From the NCBI RefSeq assembly GCF_000265425.1, contig NC_018014.1, positions 3,844,001-3,908,000 of the forward strand: a DNA stretch of 64,000 bases, in the 5' to 3' direction. Positions within the stretch are counted from its first letter, which is position 1. Every line of letters starts with the position of its first letter. Of this stretch, positions 53,774-64,000 are shown one piece after another. Both the position numbers and the translations under genes were made by a program. The notes below the pieces were generated by a model. That model did not search any database. It was not told where the DNA came from and was given only the letters and a program-made list of their open reading frames with translations. This DNA comes from Terriglobus roseus DSM 18391 (lineage in GTDB: Bacteria; Acidobacteriota; Terriglobia; Terriglobales; Acidobacteriaceae).

Positions 53774-56700
53774 TTAGAAGCTCTGTCCGATGGAGAAGAA
53801 GAATTGGAAGCGACCACCCTGGCCCACGCGATGATTCGGCGTAGCCTGCGTGTAATCGTCGATGATGGGGTAGATGGGCGGGTTGAGGTTGTAAGCCGCA
53901 TCCACGCGGATCGGACCAACCGGCGTGTTGTATCGTGCACCCAGACCAAGCGCATGCGAGAAGTAAGCAAAGTCGCAGGTTCCCACCGTCTTGAAGCCAG
54001 TCACCTGACGGCATGTCTGCTGATTCGGCTGCTGGAAGCGCGCAATCGACTTGAACATATCGCCTGGGTGCAGGAACACATTGCCCATGTCATGGAAGAC
54101 CACGAACGACACGCTGTCACCCACGATCGGCAGCACCGGAGGCGGCATACGCAACTCCAGCGTGTTGACCAGAGCAGCCGATCCACCCACGGGGAAACCC
54201 GTCGTCAAATCGCGAGGTCCGGCCTGGTTGATACCAAAGCCACGATGCGATGTAGCGCCACCCGCATAAAGACGTTCCGGCAGCGGAATCGCATTGCACG
54301 ACGCATTCGTCGTCAGCAGTACACCTTCGCAGCCAAAGATCCCCGCATTCGGGTTCGCGCCCGACTGTGTCTCGATGCCGAAGCGCGTGCTGCGAGCAAA
54401 CGTGTACTTCCGCTTCTTACCCCACGAGTAGTAAGTGGAGAAGGTCGAGTCGATCTTATTGAAATTCGTCTGCGACCCAAACTTGCTGTTCGCCAGGAAG
54501 TCCGTCACTGAAAGATACATACCCTTCGTCGCGTCCAGCGGAGAAGGGCTGCGCGTGTCGTGGAACCACGTAAAGCCGGGACCACCCACACGCACCGGCT
54601 GCGAGAGCAACGGGATCAAATTCGCCGTGACCTGCAGGCTGTTCTGATCGACCGACACGCGGCGATAGGTGAAGTCGTAGATGAACGTATCCGTCTTCGG
54701 AACCTTTTGCGTCAGGCGGAACAGCCCCTGCAGCGTGCTCGCCTTGAAGGTCGAAATATTCTGGACATTCGAGTAGCCACCACTGAACTGCAGTGACAGA
54801 TTTTTATGTCCAACAAACTTCGGAACGTTGTAAGTCGCAGTAGCGATTCGCTCCAGCAATCCATAAGTGCTGTGGAAGGTGATGGACTGGTCCGTACCGA
54901 ACAGGTTGATACGTGTGACATCCGCAGACACGCGGAACGATGCGCCCGCGCGGCCTTCCGGTGTGCAACCGGAACCGGTTCCACCCAATGACTGCTGCGC
55001 GCGGCAATTTGTCTGCGGCGTCGAGAGCTGTGTTTCGAAGCCCGCGCCATACGTCACGTCCCAGCGCTTTGCCTCGCTCAACTGCACCAGCACATTCTTG
55101 CGGTCCGCAAGTCCCTCTGGGTTCTGCACGGCAACGTTGGCTTCGTTAAACAGCGCTAGATCGTAGTAGCGGCGCTGCATCTCAAGGATCGCCGACTCAT
55201 CAAGCGGATCGCCCGGCTTCAACAGTAACTGATCGTTCACCAGCTTCGCCCGAACATGGTGCCGGCCAGAGATCAACACACGGTCCACCGCCACCTGCTC
55301 ACCCTCGGTCACCAGGTAAGTAACGTCCGTGATCGTCGGGTCGTCCTTGTGCGGCGTCTGCCTTACTTCAACCTTCGCCTGGTCGAAGCCCTTCGATAAA
55401 TACTGCTGCAGAATATTATCGCGATCGTTGGACACATTGGCCAGAGCAAATGGCTGGTTCTTCTCGGCAGTAATCAGCGCCTTCATCGCATCGACGCGCG
55501 CAGCATTCGCGCCAGTCATGGTTACTTCGCCAAACTTCTGCTGCACACCCTCATCTATCGTGATGTTCACCGTAATGGTCGCGACCTTCTTATCCTGCGC
55601 GCCCTTCACTTCCTTACTGGTGATCTTCACTTTATTGAAGCCGTTAGCACGATAGAGCGAGGTAATCGAGTCAACATCGTTCGCCAGCAGCACCGGCGAA
55701 AAGCGGCCATTGCGAACGTACGCGTCCGCCTTCACCACCTGCATGCGCTCTTTGATATTGTCCGTCTCGAAGTACTTGTTACCCGTGACGTTGACCGCAA
55801 TCACCTTGTACTTCTTACCCGGTTCCGCGTGAAAGGTCACGGTCTCCGTCAGGTCACTGGGCGGCGGCAGCGGTGTGCCGTCGGCCGAATAAGACGGCGT
55901 ATCCGGAACGCCTTGCACTTTTTGCGTAACCTCAGCGTCAAAGTAACCCTGTCGCTGCAGAAACTCGCGGATATTATGCGCGCCTTCATTCAGCAGGTCG
56001 TTATCTACCGCACTCTCTTCATAGATCGGCAGCAGTTTCTTCCGGCGCGCATTAGAAACCTTTGTACCTTCAATCGTCACCTTCACGATCGGTCCTTGAT
56101 TGGCGCGGAAGGTGTAATCCAGCTGCTTGCGGTCCGAAGCGTATTCGCTCTTCTCCAGTGCGACCGCCGCCTCAAGCCGCTCCTTCTTCTGATAGAACTG
56201 CCGCAAATTCGTCAGCGCGTTGCCCGTTGTGTCGGTCGTGACCTTGTTCTTGCTCTTTAAGACGAACAGCGTCTTATTGACTTCCTTTAACTTGCCGCGC
56301 TTCCGGAACTCTTCGACACTGATGCCTGGGTCGCCGGTCAACGTAACTTTGCCCACCGTGGCCTTCACGCCCACGTTGATGGAATAGATGACGTCGACCT
56401 GCTTGCCATCGGGCAGGTGCTCCGTGGACGAGTGAATCAGCGGCTGATAATAACCGTTGCGTGCCAGCGTTTGCCGGATCCCGTCTTCGCCGTTCTTCAC
56501 CTGCGTATTCGTGAATGGCAGTCCAGGCTGCAGCTGCGTGGAGGACTCCAGCAACGACATCAACCGCTCCACCTTCACGCCCTGAATACGCACACGACCA
56601 ATAAAGAAGCGCGGTCGGCCGTCGAACGTCAACGTCACGCCGCCATCCGGCCCCGTGGAGCTGCGCACCTGGATGTCTCGATACAGCCCGGTCAAAAATA

Positions 56701-57205
56701 ACCGGCGCGTCGCCGCACGAATCTTCGCAGGGTCCAGCGTGTCGCCCGGCTTCAGGCCAAGCTCACCCGGCAGCGGATCGCCCTCGGCGTACTCCACTCC
56801 ATCAAAATTGATCGCCGTCAGCTTGCGTCCGCGCAGTGCGAACAGGCCGGAAGTGGCACTATCAGCCACCTGGGCAGCTTTTACCGCCTGCTGTTCTGCA
56901 TCCGTTTGCGCCACAACGCCGGATGTAGCCCCTGCCGTGCTGACACCGCTGCCAACCGAGCCTGCAGCACCCGTCAGCGAACCCTTTGCCTCGCCCGTCG
57001 CGGGCGCAGCAGGGGTGGTGCTCTGCGTGGTGGGCGTTGCAGATGCGGGCGTGTTCGCTCCGCTGGACGGTTGCCCGTTCGGCTCCTGTGCGTGCGCCAG
57101 CGCCGTTGTGCATGCGATTGCGGCGGCCAGCATCACCCTGCTACCCATCCGCATCAACTGTGCGCGTCCACTCTTCCCCTGTATCTTATGTTTCCGTGAC
57201 GCCAA
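53774..57205 (-). CDS. bamA: Outer-membrane protein assembly factor BamA
   Basis: This encodes 1143 residues. After a signal peptide (RVMLAAAIACTTALAHAQ) comes an unusual Ala/Thr/Ser-rich linker of about 70 residues (about 45-115), several POTRA domains (about 125-700, for example KLTAINFDGVEYAEGDPLPG) and an Omp85 barrel with the substrate-gate motif SHRGFG in YAGGATSHRGFGINQAG and a terminal Phe-rich strand FQFFFSIGQSF. It is longer than E. coli BamA (about 810). It folds and inserts outer-membrane beta-barrels. Confidence 0.95.
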   Translation of the reverse strand: MASRKHKIQGKSGRAQLMRMGSRVMLAAAIACTTALAHAQEPNGQPSSGANTPASATPTTQSTTPAAPATGEAKGSLTGAAGSVGSGVSTAGATSGVVAQTDAEQQAVKAAQVADSATSGLFALRGRKLTAINFDGVEYAEGDPLPGELGLKPGDTLDPAKIRAATRRLFLTGLYRDIQVRSSTGPDGGVTLTFDGRPRFFIGRVRIQGVKVERLMSLLESSTQLQPGLPFTNTQVKNGEDGIRQTLARNGYYQPLIHSSTEHLPDGKQVDVIYSINVGVKATVGKVTLTGDPGISVEEFRKRGKLKEVNKTLFVLKSKNKVTTDTTGNALTNLRQFYQKKERLEAAVALEKSEYASDRKQLDYTFRANQGPIVKVTIEGTKVSNARRKKLLPIYEESAVDNDLLNEGAHNIREFLQRQGYFDAEVTQKVQGVPDTPSYSADGTPLPPPSDLTETVTFHAEPGKKYKVIAVNVTGNKYFETDNIKERMQVVKADAYVRNGRFSPVLLANDVDSITSLYRANGFNKVKITSKEVKGAQDKKVATITVNITIDEGVQQKFGEVTMTGANAARVDAMKALITAEKNQPFALANVSNDRDNILQQYLSKGFDQAKVEVRQTPHKDDPTITDVTYLVTEGEQVAVDRVLISGRHHVRAKLVNDQLLLKPGDPLDESAILEMQRRYYDLALFNEANVAVQNPEGLADRKNVLVQLSEAKRWDVTYGAGFETQLSTPQTNCRAQQSLGGTGSGCTPEGRAGASFRVSADVTRINLFGTDQSITFHSTYGLLERIATATYNVPKFVGHKNLSLQFSGGYSNVQNISTFKASTLQGLFRLTQKVPKTDTFIYDFTYRRVSVDQNSLQVTANLIPLLSQPVRVGGPGFTWFHDTRSPSPLDATKGMYLSVTDFLANSKFGSQTNFNKIDSTFSTYYSWGKKRKYTFARSTRFGIETQSGANPNAGIFGCEGVLLTTNASCNAIPLPERLYAGGATSHRGFGINQAGPRDLTTGFPVGGSAALVNTLELRMPPPVLPIVGDSVSFVVFHDMGNVFLHPGDMFKSIARFQQPNQQTCRQVTGFKTVGTCDFAYFSHALGLGARYNTPVGPIRVDAAYNLNPPIYPIIDDYTQATPNHRVGQGGRFQFFFSIGQSF

Positions 57206-57414
57206 CGTCGTCTGCCCCTGCCTGTTTATGCCCGCAAAGATCGCCGGCGGATTCTGTCACGCGGGGGTTGGACGAAAGCGTAAGTCCAGACTTGGCCCCA
57301 GGGCACCTTGGTATGAAGCGGTTGGATGCGCAAAACGCGCGCCGGGTTCGCTAGCCGTTCCGCGCCGCCGCTAACTCCCCACCCTCGTACACTTATGAGG
57401 GTTCAGGAGTAGGC

Positions 57415-58494
57415 ATGAGCATTGATGCTATCGAAAATGCGCGCGGTAATGCCGCAGCAATGGGCTCGTCCTCGCTCGATGACCGGTATTCGCGCCAGCG
57501 TCTCTTCCCTCCCATCGGGACCAATGGCCAGCAAAGGCTGGCGGCCTCGCACGCAATCCTCGTCGGCTGCGGCGCCACCGGCGCCGCCTCGGCCGGCCTG
57601 CTCGCGCGTGCCGGCGTCGGCCATCTGACCATCATTGACCGCGATTTTGTCGAGCCATCCAACCTGCAACGACAGATGCTCTTCACCGAGGAAGATGCAC
57701 GCGAAGCACTCCCCAAGGCCGAAGCCGCGCGGCGCCGCCTGCTCACTATCAATAGCGAAGTCACCGTAACCGCGCACATCGCCGACCTCACGCCCGCCAA
57801 CGCGCGTGTCCTGCTCGCCGACGCAGACATCATCCTGGACGCAACCGACAACTTCGAGACGCGCTATCTCCTGAACGACCTCGCGGTCGAGACAGGCACG
57901 CCATGGATCTACGCCGCGGCCATCGGCTCCTACGCCGCCACCATGAACATCCTTCCCTCCGGCGACCATCGCACCGCATGCCTCGCCTGCATCTTTCCAG
58001 AGCCCCCGGGCGGCACTGTCGAAACCTGCGACACCGCCGGCATCTTAAACACCGCCGTCAATGTCGCCGCCTCCCTGCAAAGCACTGAGGCGATCAAACT
58101 TCTCACCGGTCAGCCCTCAGCCATGCGTCGAACGCTGCTCTCCATGGACCTCTGGACAGGCGAGCACTCAGAGATCTCCACCGCAAAGCCCCGATCCACC
58201 TGCAGCGTCTGCGGCCAGCGCGAATTTCGCCACCTCGCCGGTGAAGGCAGGCCGCACATCACCATGTGCGGGCGCAACTCCGTCCAGATCCATGAGCACA
58301 ACCGGCCTGTTGACTTCGCGTCACTCGCAGACCGCCTCCGCCCACTGGGAGAAGTCCGCTGGAACAGCATGATGTTGCGCTTCACCTACAGCGAATACAC
58401 CCTGTCCGTCTTCGCGGACGGCCGCACCGTCGTCCAGGGCACGGACCAGGTACCGCGGGCGCGCGCGCTCTACGCCCGGTTCATCGGCAGCTGA
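57415..58494 (+). CDS. ThiF/MoeB-family adenylyltransferase
   Basis: This encodes 359 residues. ATP-binding loop HAILVGCGATGAASAGLLAR, DRDFVEPSNLQRQMLF (Arg finger), LDATDNFETRYLLND, the candidate catalytic Cys in ETCDTAGIL, and zinc cysteines CLAC and CSVC. The C-terminal about 80 residues form a separate small domain (HITMCGRNSVQIHEHNRPVD) also seen in relatives. It could activate MoaD (here, oddly extended) or ThiS by adenylation of the C-terminal Gly; neither gene is adjacent. Confidence 0.9.
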   Translation: MSIDAIENARGNAAAMGSSSLDDRYSRQRLFPPIGTNGQQRLAASHAILVGCGATGAASAGLLARAGVGHLTIIDRDFVEPSNLQRQMLFTEEDAREALPKAEAARRRLLTINSEVTVTAHIADLTPANARVLLADADIILDATDNFETRYLLNDLAVETGTPWIYAAAIGSYAATMNILPSGDHRTACLACIFPEPPGGTVETCDTAGILNTAVNVAASLQSTEAIKLLTGQPSAMRRTLLSMDLWTGEHSEISTAKPRSTCSVCGQREFRHLAGEGRPHITMCGRNSVQIHEHNRPVDFASLADRLRPLGEVRWNSMMLRFTYSEYTLSVFADGRTVVQGTDQVPRARALYARFIGS

Positions 58495-58715
58495 GCACAC
58501 GCCAACGCCGGGTACCCGACGCCTGGAGAAGATTTATTCCTGGTGTGGACAAAAGTTATGTCAGACAGACAACCTTCGCCCTGGCAAATTCCCTCCCATT
58601 GGTGCATAACGACACTGCGAAACTACCGCAGACTGCTGTCCTGTATTCTTGTGGATAGCCTGCGGTCTTTCTTGGAAAGACGACGCGCCATACCGGTGCG
58701 TCAGACCGGAGTGCT
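58495..58715. other. Intergenic region upstream of the ECF sigma gene
   Basis: No gene recognised. It must carry the sigma operon promoter, but I cannot point to a clear -35/-10 pair. Confidence 0.3.
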
Positions 58716-59369
58716 ATGGAACTTCAGGGCTACGGAATGACACAGAACAACACGACGCCGCCCGCTGGTCACTTCAAACGGAATCCTCCGATTGCAGGTG
58801 AAGCGGACGCGCTGGAGCGCGCGAAGAACGGCGATCCAGACGCATTTTCGAAGCTCTACGCATTGCATAAGCGCCGCGTCTATACGCTGTGCCTCCGCAT
58901 GCTTGGCAATGTCTCTGAGGCAGAGGACATGACGCAGGAAGCCTTCCTGCACCTCTACCGCAAGCTTGGCTCCTTCCGTGGCGAGAGTGCCTTCTCCACC
59001 TGGCTGCACCGTCTCACGGTGAACCTGGTCTTGATGCATCTCCGCAAGAAGGGCCTGCAACTGGTCTCTCTCGAAGAGACCATCAACCCTTCGGAAGAAG
59101 ACGCACCAAAGCGAGACTTCGGGTCGCGCGATCCACGTCTCTCCGGTTCAGTCGACCGCGTTGCTCTCGAACGAGCTGTCGCAACGCTGCCTCCGGGCTA
59201 TCGCCTGGTCTTCGTGCTTCACGACGTCGAAGGGTACGAACATAACGAGATTGCCGGCATGCTTGAATGCTCGACCGGCAACAGCAAATCTCAGTTGCAT
59301 AAAGCGCGACTGAAATTGCGGGAAATTCTGCGGCAGAACGAACAAGCCGCCTTGGTGGAGTCGAAATAA
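58716..59369 (+). CDS. ECF-type RNA polymerase sigma factor
   Basis: This encodes 217 residues. Region 2 has DAFSKLYALHKRRVYTLCLR, EDMTQEAFLHLYRKLGSFRG and FSTWLHRLTVNLVLMHLRK; region 4 has LERAVATLPPGYRLVFVLHD, YEHNEIAGMLECSTGNSKSQ and LHKARLKLRE. It is of the group related to RpoE. The stop overlaps the ATG of the next gene, which is likely to code for its regulator. Confidence 0.94.
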   Translation: MELQGYGMTQNNTTPPAGHFKRNPPIAGEADALERAKNGDPDAFSKLYALHKRRVYTLCLRMLGNVSEAEDMTQEAFLHLYRKLGSFRGESAFSTWLHRLTVNLVLMHLRKKGLQLVSLEETINPSEEDAPKRDFGSRDPRLSGSVDRVALERAVATLPPGYRLVFVLHDVEGYEHNEIAGMLECSTGNSKSQLHKARLKLREILRQNEQAALVESK

Positions 59370-59650
59370 TGCCGGACAGAGAAGAAAAGCGTTGGACCTG
59401 CGCAGAGTTCGAAAAGGAACTGCCAGAACTCTTTGAGCGCGCCGACGGTGGCAAGCTGAGCGCTGACCCGCGCTTCGCCGAAATCCTGCGCGACTGCCCC
59501 CAGGCCGCCGAACTCGTACGCGATCTCGAATACATCGCAGAGACTGCACGCATGTTGATGGAGCCGGAAGGCGAAGTCCCAAGCCAGGACCTGTGGGCAA
59601 AGATCGAACGCGAAATCGAGATCACACCCAAAGACGACATCGTTCAGTAA
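59369..59650 (+). CDS. Small partner of the ECF sigma factor (probable anti-sigma)
   Basis: This encodes 93 residues, acidic and soluble with no membrane helix: CAEFEKELPELFERADGGKL, then CPQAAELVRDLEYIAE. It lacks the HxxxCxxC zinc motif of standard ZAS anti-sigma factors; only two cysteines are present. Its position (ATG overlapping the sigma stop) is the evidence for an anti-sigma role. I cannot exclude another role. Confidence 0.7.
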   Translation: MPDREEKRWTCAEFEKELPELFERADGGKLSADPRFAEILRDCPQAAELVRDLEYIAETARMLMEPEGEVPSQDLWAKIEREIEITPKDDIVQ

Positions 59651-59667
59651 GGCTCTCGAACAATCCG

Positions 59668-59695
59668 AAAAGGCGGGCCCTGGGGCCCGCCTTTT
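59668..59695 (+). terminator. Terminator of the sigma operon
   Basis: AAAAGGCGGGCCC and GGGCCCGCCTTTT pair around TG. This perfect stem ends in a T-run, 17 bases after the stop codon. Confidence 0.92.
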
Positions 59696-59700
59696 CTTGC

Positions 59701-59741
59701 TTGCCACAGCCGCCGAGACCGGTGTAAGCTCTCGCACAGAG
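59701..59741 (+). promoter_or_regulatory. Candidate promoter of the aroK leader
   Basis: TTGCCA (59701-59706) and TGTAAG (59723-59728) with 16 bases between them make a plausible sigma-70-type promoter. Transcription would start close to 59735, only a few bases before the leader ATG. It lies after the terminator of the previous operon, so a promoter is needed here. Confidence 0.45.
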
Positions 59742-59831
59742 ATGTCGCAGACCTTCCAGACCGTTTGCTTTACCTACCGCTACTGGTATCCAGTGGCGGC
59801 GACGGCGTTTCCTGCGAACTTTACGCTCTAA
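59742..59831 (+). CDS. Leader peptide rich in Phe/Tyr/Trp codons, upstream of aroK
   Basis: A 29-codon frame: MSQTFQTV then CFTYRYWYP and PANFTL before TAA. Codons 9-17 read Cys-Phe-Thr-Tyr-Arg-Tyr-Trp-Tyr-Pro, so five of nine are aromatic, directly before a hairpin (ACTGG-TAT-CCAGT, 59781-59793) and 31 bases before a terminator, then aroK. This is the layout of transcription attenuators for amino-acid biosynthesis genes (pheA, trpE leaders). No strong ribosome-binding site is visible; the transcript may start within a few bases of the ATG. Function is inferred. Confidence 0.6.
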   Translation: MSQTFQTVCFTYRYWYPVAATAFPANFTL

Positions 59832-59862
59832 GTAACAGCGCAAAGAACACTCGATCCTCCTG

Positions 59863-59893
59863 AGCCGCGTCCCCCTAAGGGCGCGGCTTTTTA
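59863..59893 (+). terminator. Terminator between the leader and aroK (candidate attenuator)
   Basis: AGCCGCGTCCC and GGGCGCGGCT pair, with one bulged T, around CCTAA and are followed by TTTTTA. It lies 31 bases after the leader stop codon and 42 bases before the aroK start, so readthrough decides aroK expression. Confidence 0.8.
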
Positions 59894-59934
59894 CTGTCCA
59901 ACCGCCCCACAAACCGGCTTCACCTGAGACCATC

Positions 59935-60507
59935 ATGACGAGCATGCTTGCCGAACCCACCACCGACAACATCACCCCCACCGCGCCCCTCTCCGCCGAC
60001 CGCATCGTGCTGACCGGCTTCATGGGCGCGGGCAAGAGCACCGTTGGACGCCTGCTCGCAGCAGAACTCGGCTGGCAGTTCGCCGATGTCGATGCCGAAG
60101 TGGAAGAGCGCTACGGTTCGACCATCGCGCAGATGTTCTCGGCTCTCGGCGAGGCGGAGTTCCGCCGGCGTGAATCAGCCGTCATCGCCCGCGCTCTCGG
60201 TCGCGGCAACGTCGTCATCGCCCTCGGCGGCGGAGCACCCGAGACCCTGACCAACCGCTTGCTGCTGGAACAGACCACACGCACCGCAGTCGTATTCCTC
60301 GATGCGCCGTTCGAAATCCTCTTCGACCGCTGCGTCCTGCAGGAAGGCGCAGCAGTCCGCCCGCTGCTCATGGACGCCGACGCCGCAGCACAGCGCTTTC
60401 GCCAGCGCGCCCCGATCTACCGCCGCTGCGCAAAGCATCACGTCAGCACGGCCGATCAGCATCCACAAGAGACAGTCACAGCAGTGCTCCGGCTCCTGCG
60501 CGCCTGA
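59935..60507 (+). CDS. aroK: Shikimate kinase
   Basis: This encodes 190 residues. Walker A GFMGAGKSTVGRLLAAELGW; substrate residues in DVDAEVEERYGSTIAQMF; ALGGGAPETLTNRLL (the GGG loop); VVFLDAPFEILFDRC; lid RPLLMDADAA; and RAPIYRRCAKHHVSTA. It makes shikimate-3-phosphate in aromatic amino-acid synthesis. It is preceded by the aromatic-codon leader and terminator. Confidence 0.95.
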   Translation: MTSMLAEPTTDNITPTAPLSADRIVLTGFMGAGKSTVGRLLAAELGWQFADVDAEVEERYGSTIAQMFSALGEAEFRRRESAVIARALGRGNVVIALGGGAPETLTNRLLLEQTTRTAVVFLDAPFEILFDRCVLQEGAAVRPLLMDADAAAQRFRQRAPIYRRCAKHHVSTADQHPQETVTAVLRLLRA

Positions 60508-60641
60508 CTTGGGGACTACGCTCAACATCCAGAAGCACCTTGAACAGCGCTCTCGAAACGCCACTGTTCAACCTTTCGACTGAACGAACAGTAAATCGAA
60601 AGATAGGATCAACGGCTTTTGTTTGTCGTGCATCAGACGCG

Positions 60642-61757
60642 ATGACTGCATATCTCTGTGCACGTATCCACTGGAGGCCACACCTGAACGCCGATCTCGA
60701 ACCCGCAGCATTTCCCTCGCGCCAATTCCGCGAAACACGCAAGCACATCGTCTTTACGATCGCTTTGCTGGTGCTGCTCGGTGTCTTTTGGACCATTCGC
60801 CACGTCCTCGGAATCGTCTATCTCTCAGGCCTCTTCGCAGTCGTCCTCAACCCGATCGTCACAAAAATCGGCAAGATCAGGATCCGCGAAAAGCACCTGC
60901 CCAAGGCAGCTGCCGTCACCGTTCTGGTGGTCGTACTCTTCACAGCCATCACGCTCTTCTTCTGGATCGGTATGCCGCCCGTAGTCCGCGACTTCCGTAA
61001 CTTCCTTAACGATTTGCCCAGTCGCATCCCGACACTCATCAGCAAGTTGCACAAGGTGCCCATGGCCGACAAGATCGGCATGAACGATCTGAACAACCAG
61101 ATCACGGGATCCCTGGGTCACTTCGCTTCTTACGTCGTCAGTTCCCTCCCCACATGGGCGGAACATCTGCTCGACATCCTGACCGCAGTCATCCTCACCG
61201 TCTACTTCATCCTTGAAGGCGAAGAGGTCTACAAGTTCTTCCTCTCTCTTGTAATTCCCAAGTCTCGGGTGCGCCTCGCAAACACGTTGCTGATCGCAGA
61301 AGAGCGCGTCTCCCGCTGGCTGCTCGGTCAATTGCTCCTGATGGCCTGCGTCGCGGCCTACAGCATCATCGCCTTCCGCATCATCAACGTCCGTTACTAC
61401 ATCCTGCTCGGTCTCATGATGGGTCTGACCAACATCATCCCCGTAGCCGGCAACCTCGTCACCATTCTGCTGGTGGCCCTCATCGCCGCAGCCGACAGCT
61501 GGACCAAGTGCGGCCTCGTCTTCGCCGCCTACGCCATCTACGTGCAGTTTGAGAACGCCTTCCTGACACCTCGCATCATGAAGTCCAGCGTCGATCTCAT
61601 GGGCGTCTCCGTTCTGATCGCCCTCCTCTGCGGCACGGCCATCAGCGGCATCCCCGGCGCCCTCATCGCCGTCCCAACCGCCGCAGTCATCGTCGTCTTC
61701 GCAGATGAATACCTCGTCCAGCACGAGGATCCCGAAAGGCTCTCCGTACTCGACTAA
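60642..61757 (+). CDS. AI-2E-family (PerM-type) membrane transporter
   Basis: This encodes 371 residues with about eight helices: HIVFTIALLVLLGVFWTIRH, VLGIVYLSGLFAVVLNPIV, LPKAAAVTVLVVVLFTAI, ILTAVILTVYFILEGEEVYK, GLTNIIPVAGNLVTILLVAL and GVSVLIALLCGTAISGIPGA. The 'LGLMMGLTNIIPVAGN.V' segment is the family hallmark. Members export AI-2 or act as antiporters; this one's substrate is unknown. The start ATG at 60642 is one of several; one at 60540 also fits the frame. Confidence 0.9.
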   Translation: MTAYLCARIHWRPHLNADLEPAAFPSRQFRETRKHIVFTIALLVLLGVFWTIRHVLGIVYLSGLFAVVLNPIVTKIGKIRIREKHLPKAAAVTVLVVVLFTAITLFFWIGMPPVVRDFRNFLNDLPSRIPTLISKLHKVPMADKIGMNDLNNQITGSLGHFASYVVSSLPTWAEHLLDILTAVILTVYFILEGEEVYKFFLSLVIPKSRVRLANTLLIAEERVSRWLLGQLLLMACVAAYSIIAFRIINVRYYILLGLMMGLTNIIPVAGNLVTILLVALIAAADSWTKCGLVFAAYAIYVQFENAFLTPRIMKSSVDLMGVSVLIALLCGTAISGIPGALIAVPTAAVIVVFADEYLVQHEDPERLSVLD

Positions 61758-61779
61758 AGAATGGGACAGCCAATTAACA

Positions 61780-61815
61780 AAGGGCATCTTCACCAACCTC
61801 GTGAAGATGCCCTTT
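61780..61815. terminator. Bidirectional terminator between transporter and acyltransferase genes
   Basis: AAAGGGCATCTTCAC and GTGAAGATGCCCTTT form a 15-bp perfect stem around CAACCTC, with TTCT after it and a matching A-run before it. It can end transcripts from both convergent genes. Confidence 0.92.
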
Positions 61816-61835
61816 TCTATGGACGCGACTTCAAA

Positions 61836-64000
<2,165 letters not shown>

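Noticed and set aside
48592-57205. Long frames on the plus strand opposite tamB and bamA
   Set aside because: They are antisense shadows in high-GC coding DNA with no recognisable motifs and no ribosome-binding sites.
59083-59640. 185-codon minus-strand frame opposite the sigma operon
   Set aside because: It is antisense to two well-supported genes, with no family features.

Overview
The window looks like a chromosomal segment from an acidobacterium of the Terriglobia type (Terriglobus, Granulicella or Edaphobacter relatives). This rests on family recognition only: a TIGR03435-type secreted protein, a TIGR03436-type VWA protein, a BamA/SurA/TamB envelope cluster and a GDP-fucose sugar cluster, with high-GC codon use in the right two thirds. 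No 16S gene is present, so the assignment is an inference.

Left third (1-20.4 kb): an accessory island ending at a tRNA-Asn gene. From 1.2 to 9.2 kb it is a run of about a dozen small genes, each bounded by copies or half-copies of a 60-75 bp imperfect inverted repeat. One arm resembles AAAGTCGGGTTTTCGGAAAC and the other TTCCGAAAACRCCGTTTT, separated by about 15 bases. I count 14 such sites (A-N) plus two decayed ones at 17.9-18.2 kb. Two gene units occur twice in opposite orientation, and one junction (site M) is a clean hybrid of two other sites (B and F), as if the four genes between them had been excised. This resembles an integron cassette array, but the repeats lack the GTTRRRY core of known attC sites and no IntI is present. 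A 312-residue tyrosine recombinase is intact at 14.8-15.7 kb, and decayed pieces of the same gene lie at both ends of the array (0.3 kb and 9.8-10.15 kb). Between the right-hand piece and the intact copy sits a signalling pair: an MHYT hybrid histidine kinase and a REC-GGDEF diguanylate cyclase. The island ends with an IS110 remnant, an excisionase-like gene, a second unrelated integrase and tRNA-Asn.

Right two thirds (20.5-64 kb): ordinary chromosome. In order: CAP-domain protein and GDP-L-fucose genes (gmd, fcl) with a WcaI-like glycosyltransferase; an orphan DppC-type permease; thrC-thrB; molybdate uptake (modA, then modBC 3.2 kb away) and, further on, moaD-moaE for molybdopterin; murB; a bacilliredoxin; a DUF885 peptidase; recO; a VapBC-like pair; ferredoxin; an inositol-monophosphatase-like enzyme; a VWA protein; lon; pheA; small stress proteins (lmo0937-like, CsbD); a UbiA prenyltransferase; a BON protein; the envelope cluster bamA-surA-like-tamB; a ThiF/MoeB enzyme; an ECF sigma factor with a small partner; aroK; an AI-2E-family permease; an acyltransferase; and the start of pyrG.

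Two signals stand out: the integron-like array with unrecognised recombination sites, and a 29-codon leader rich in Phe/Tyr/Trp codons followed by a terminator directly upstream of aroK, which looks like an aromatic-amino-acid attenuator.
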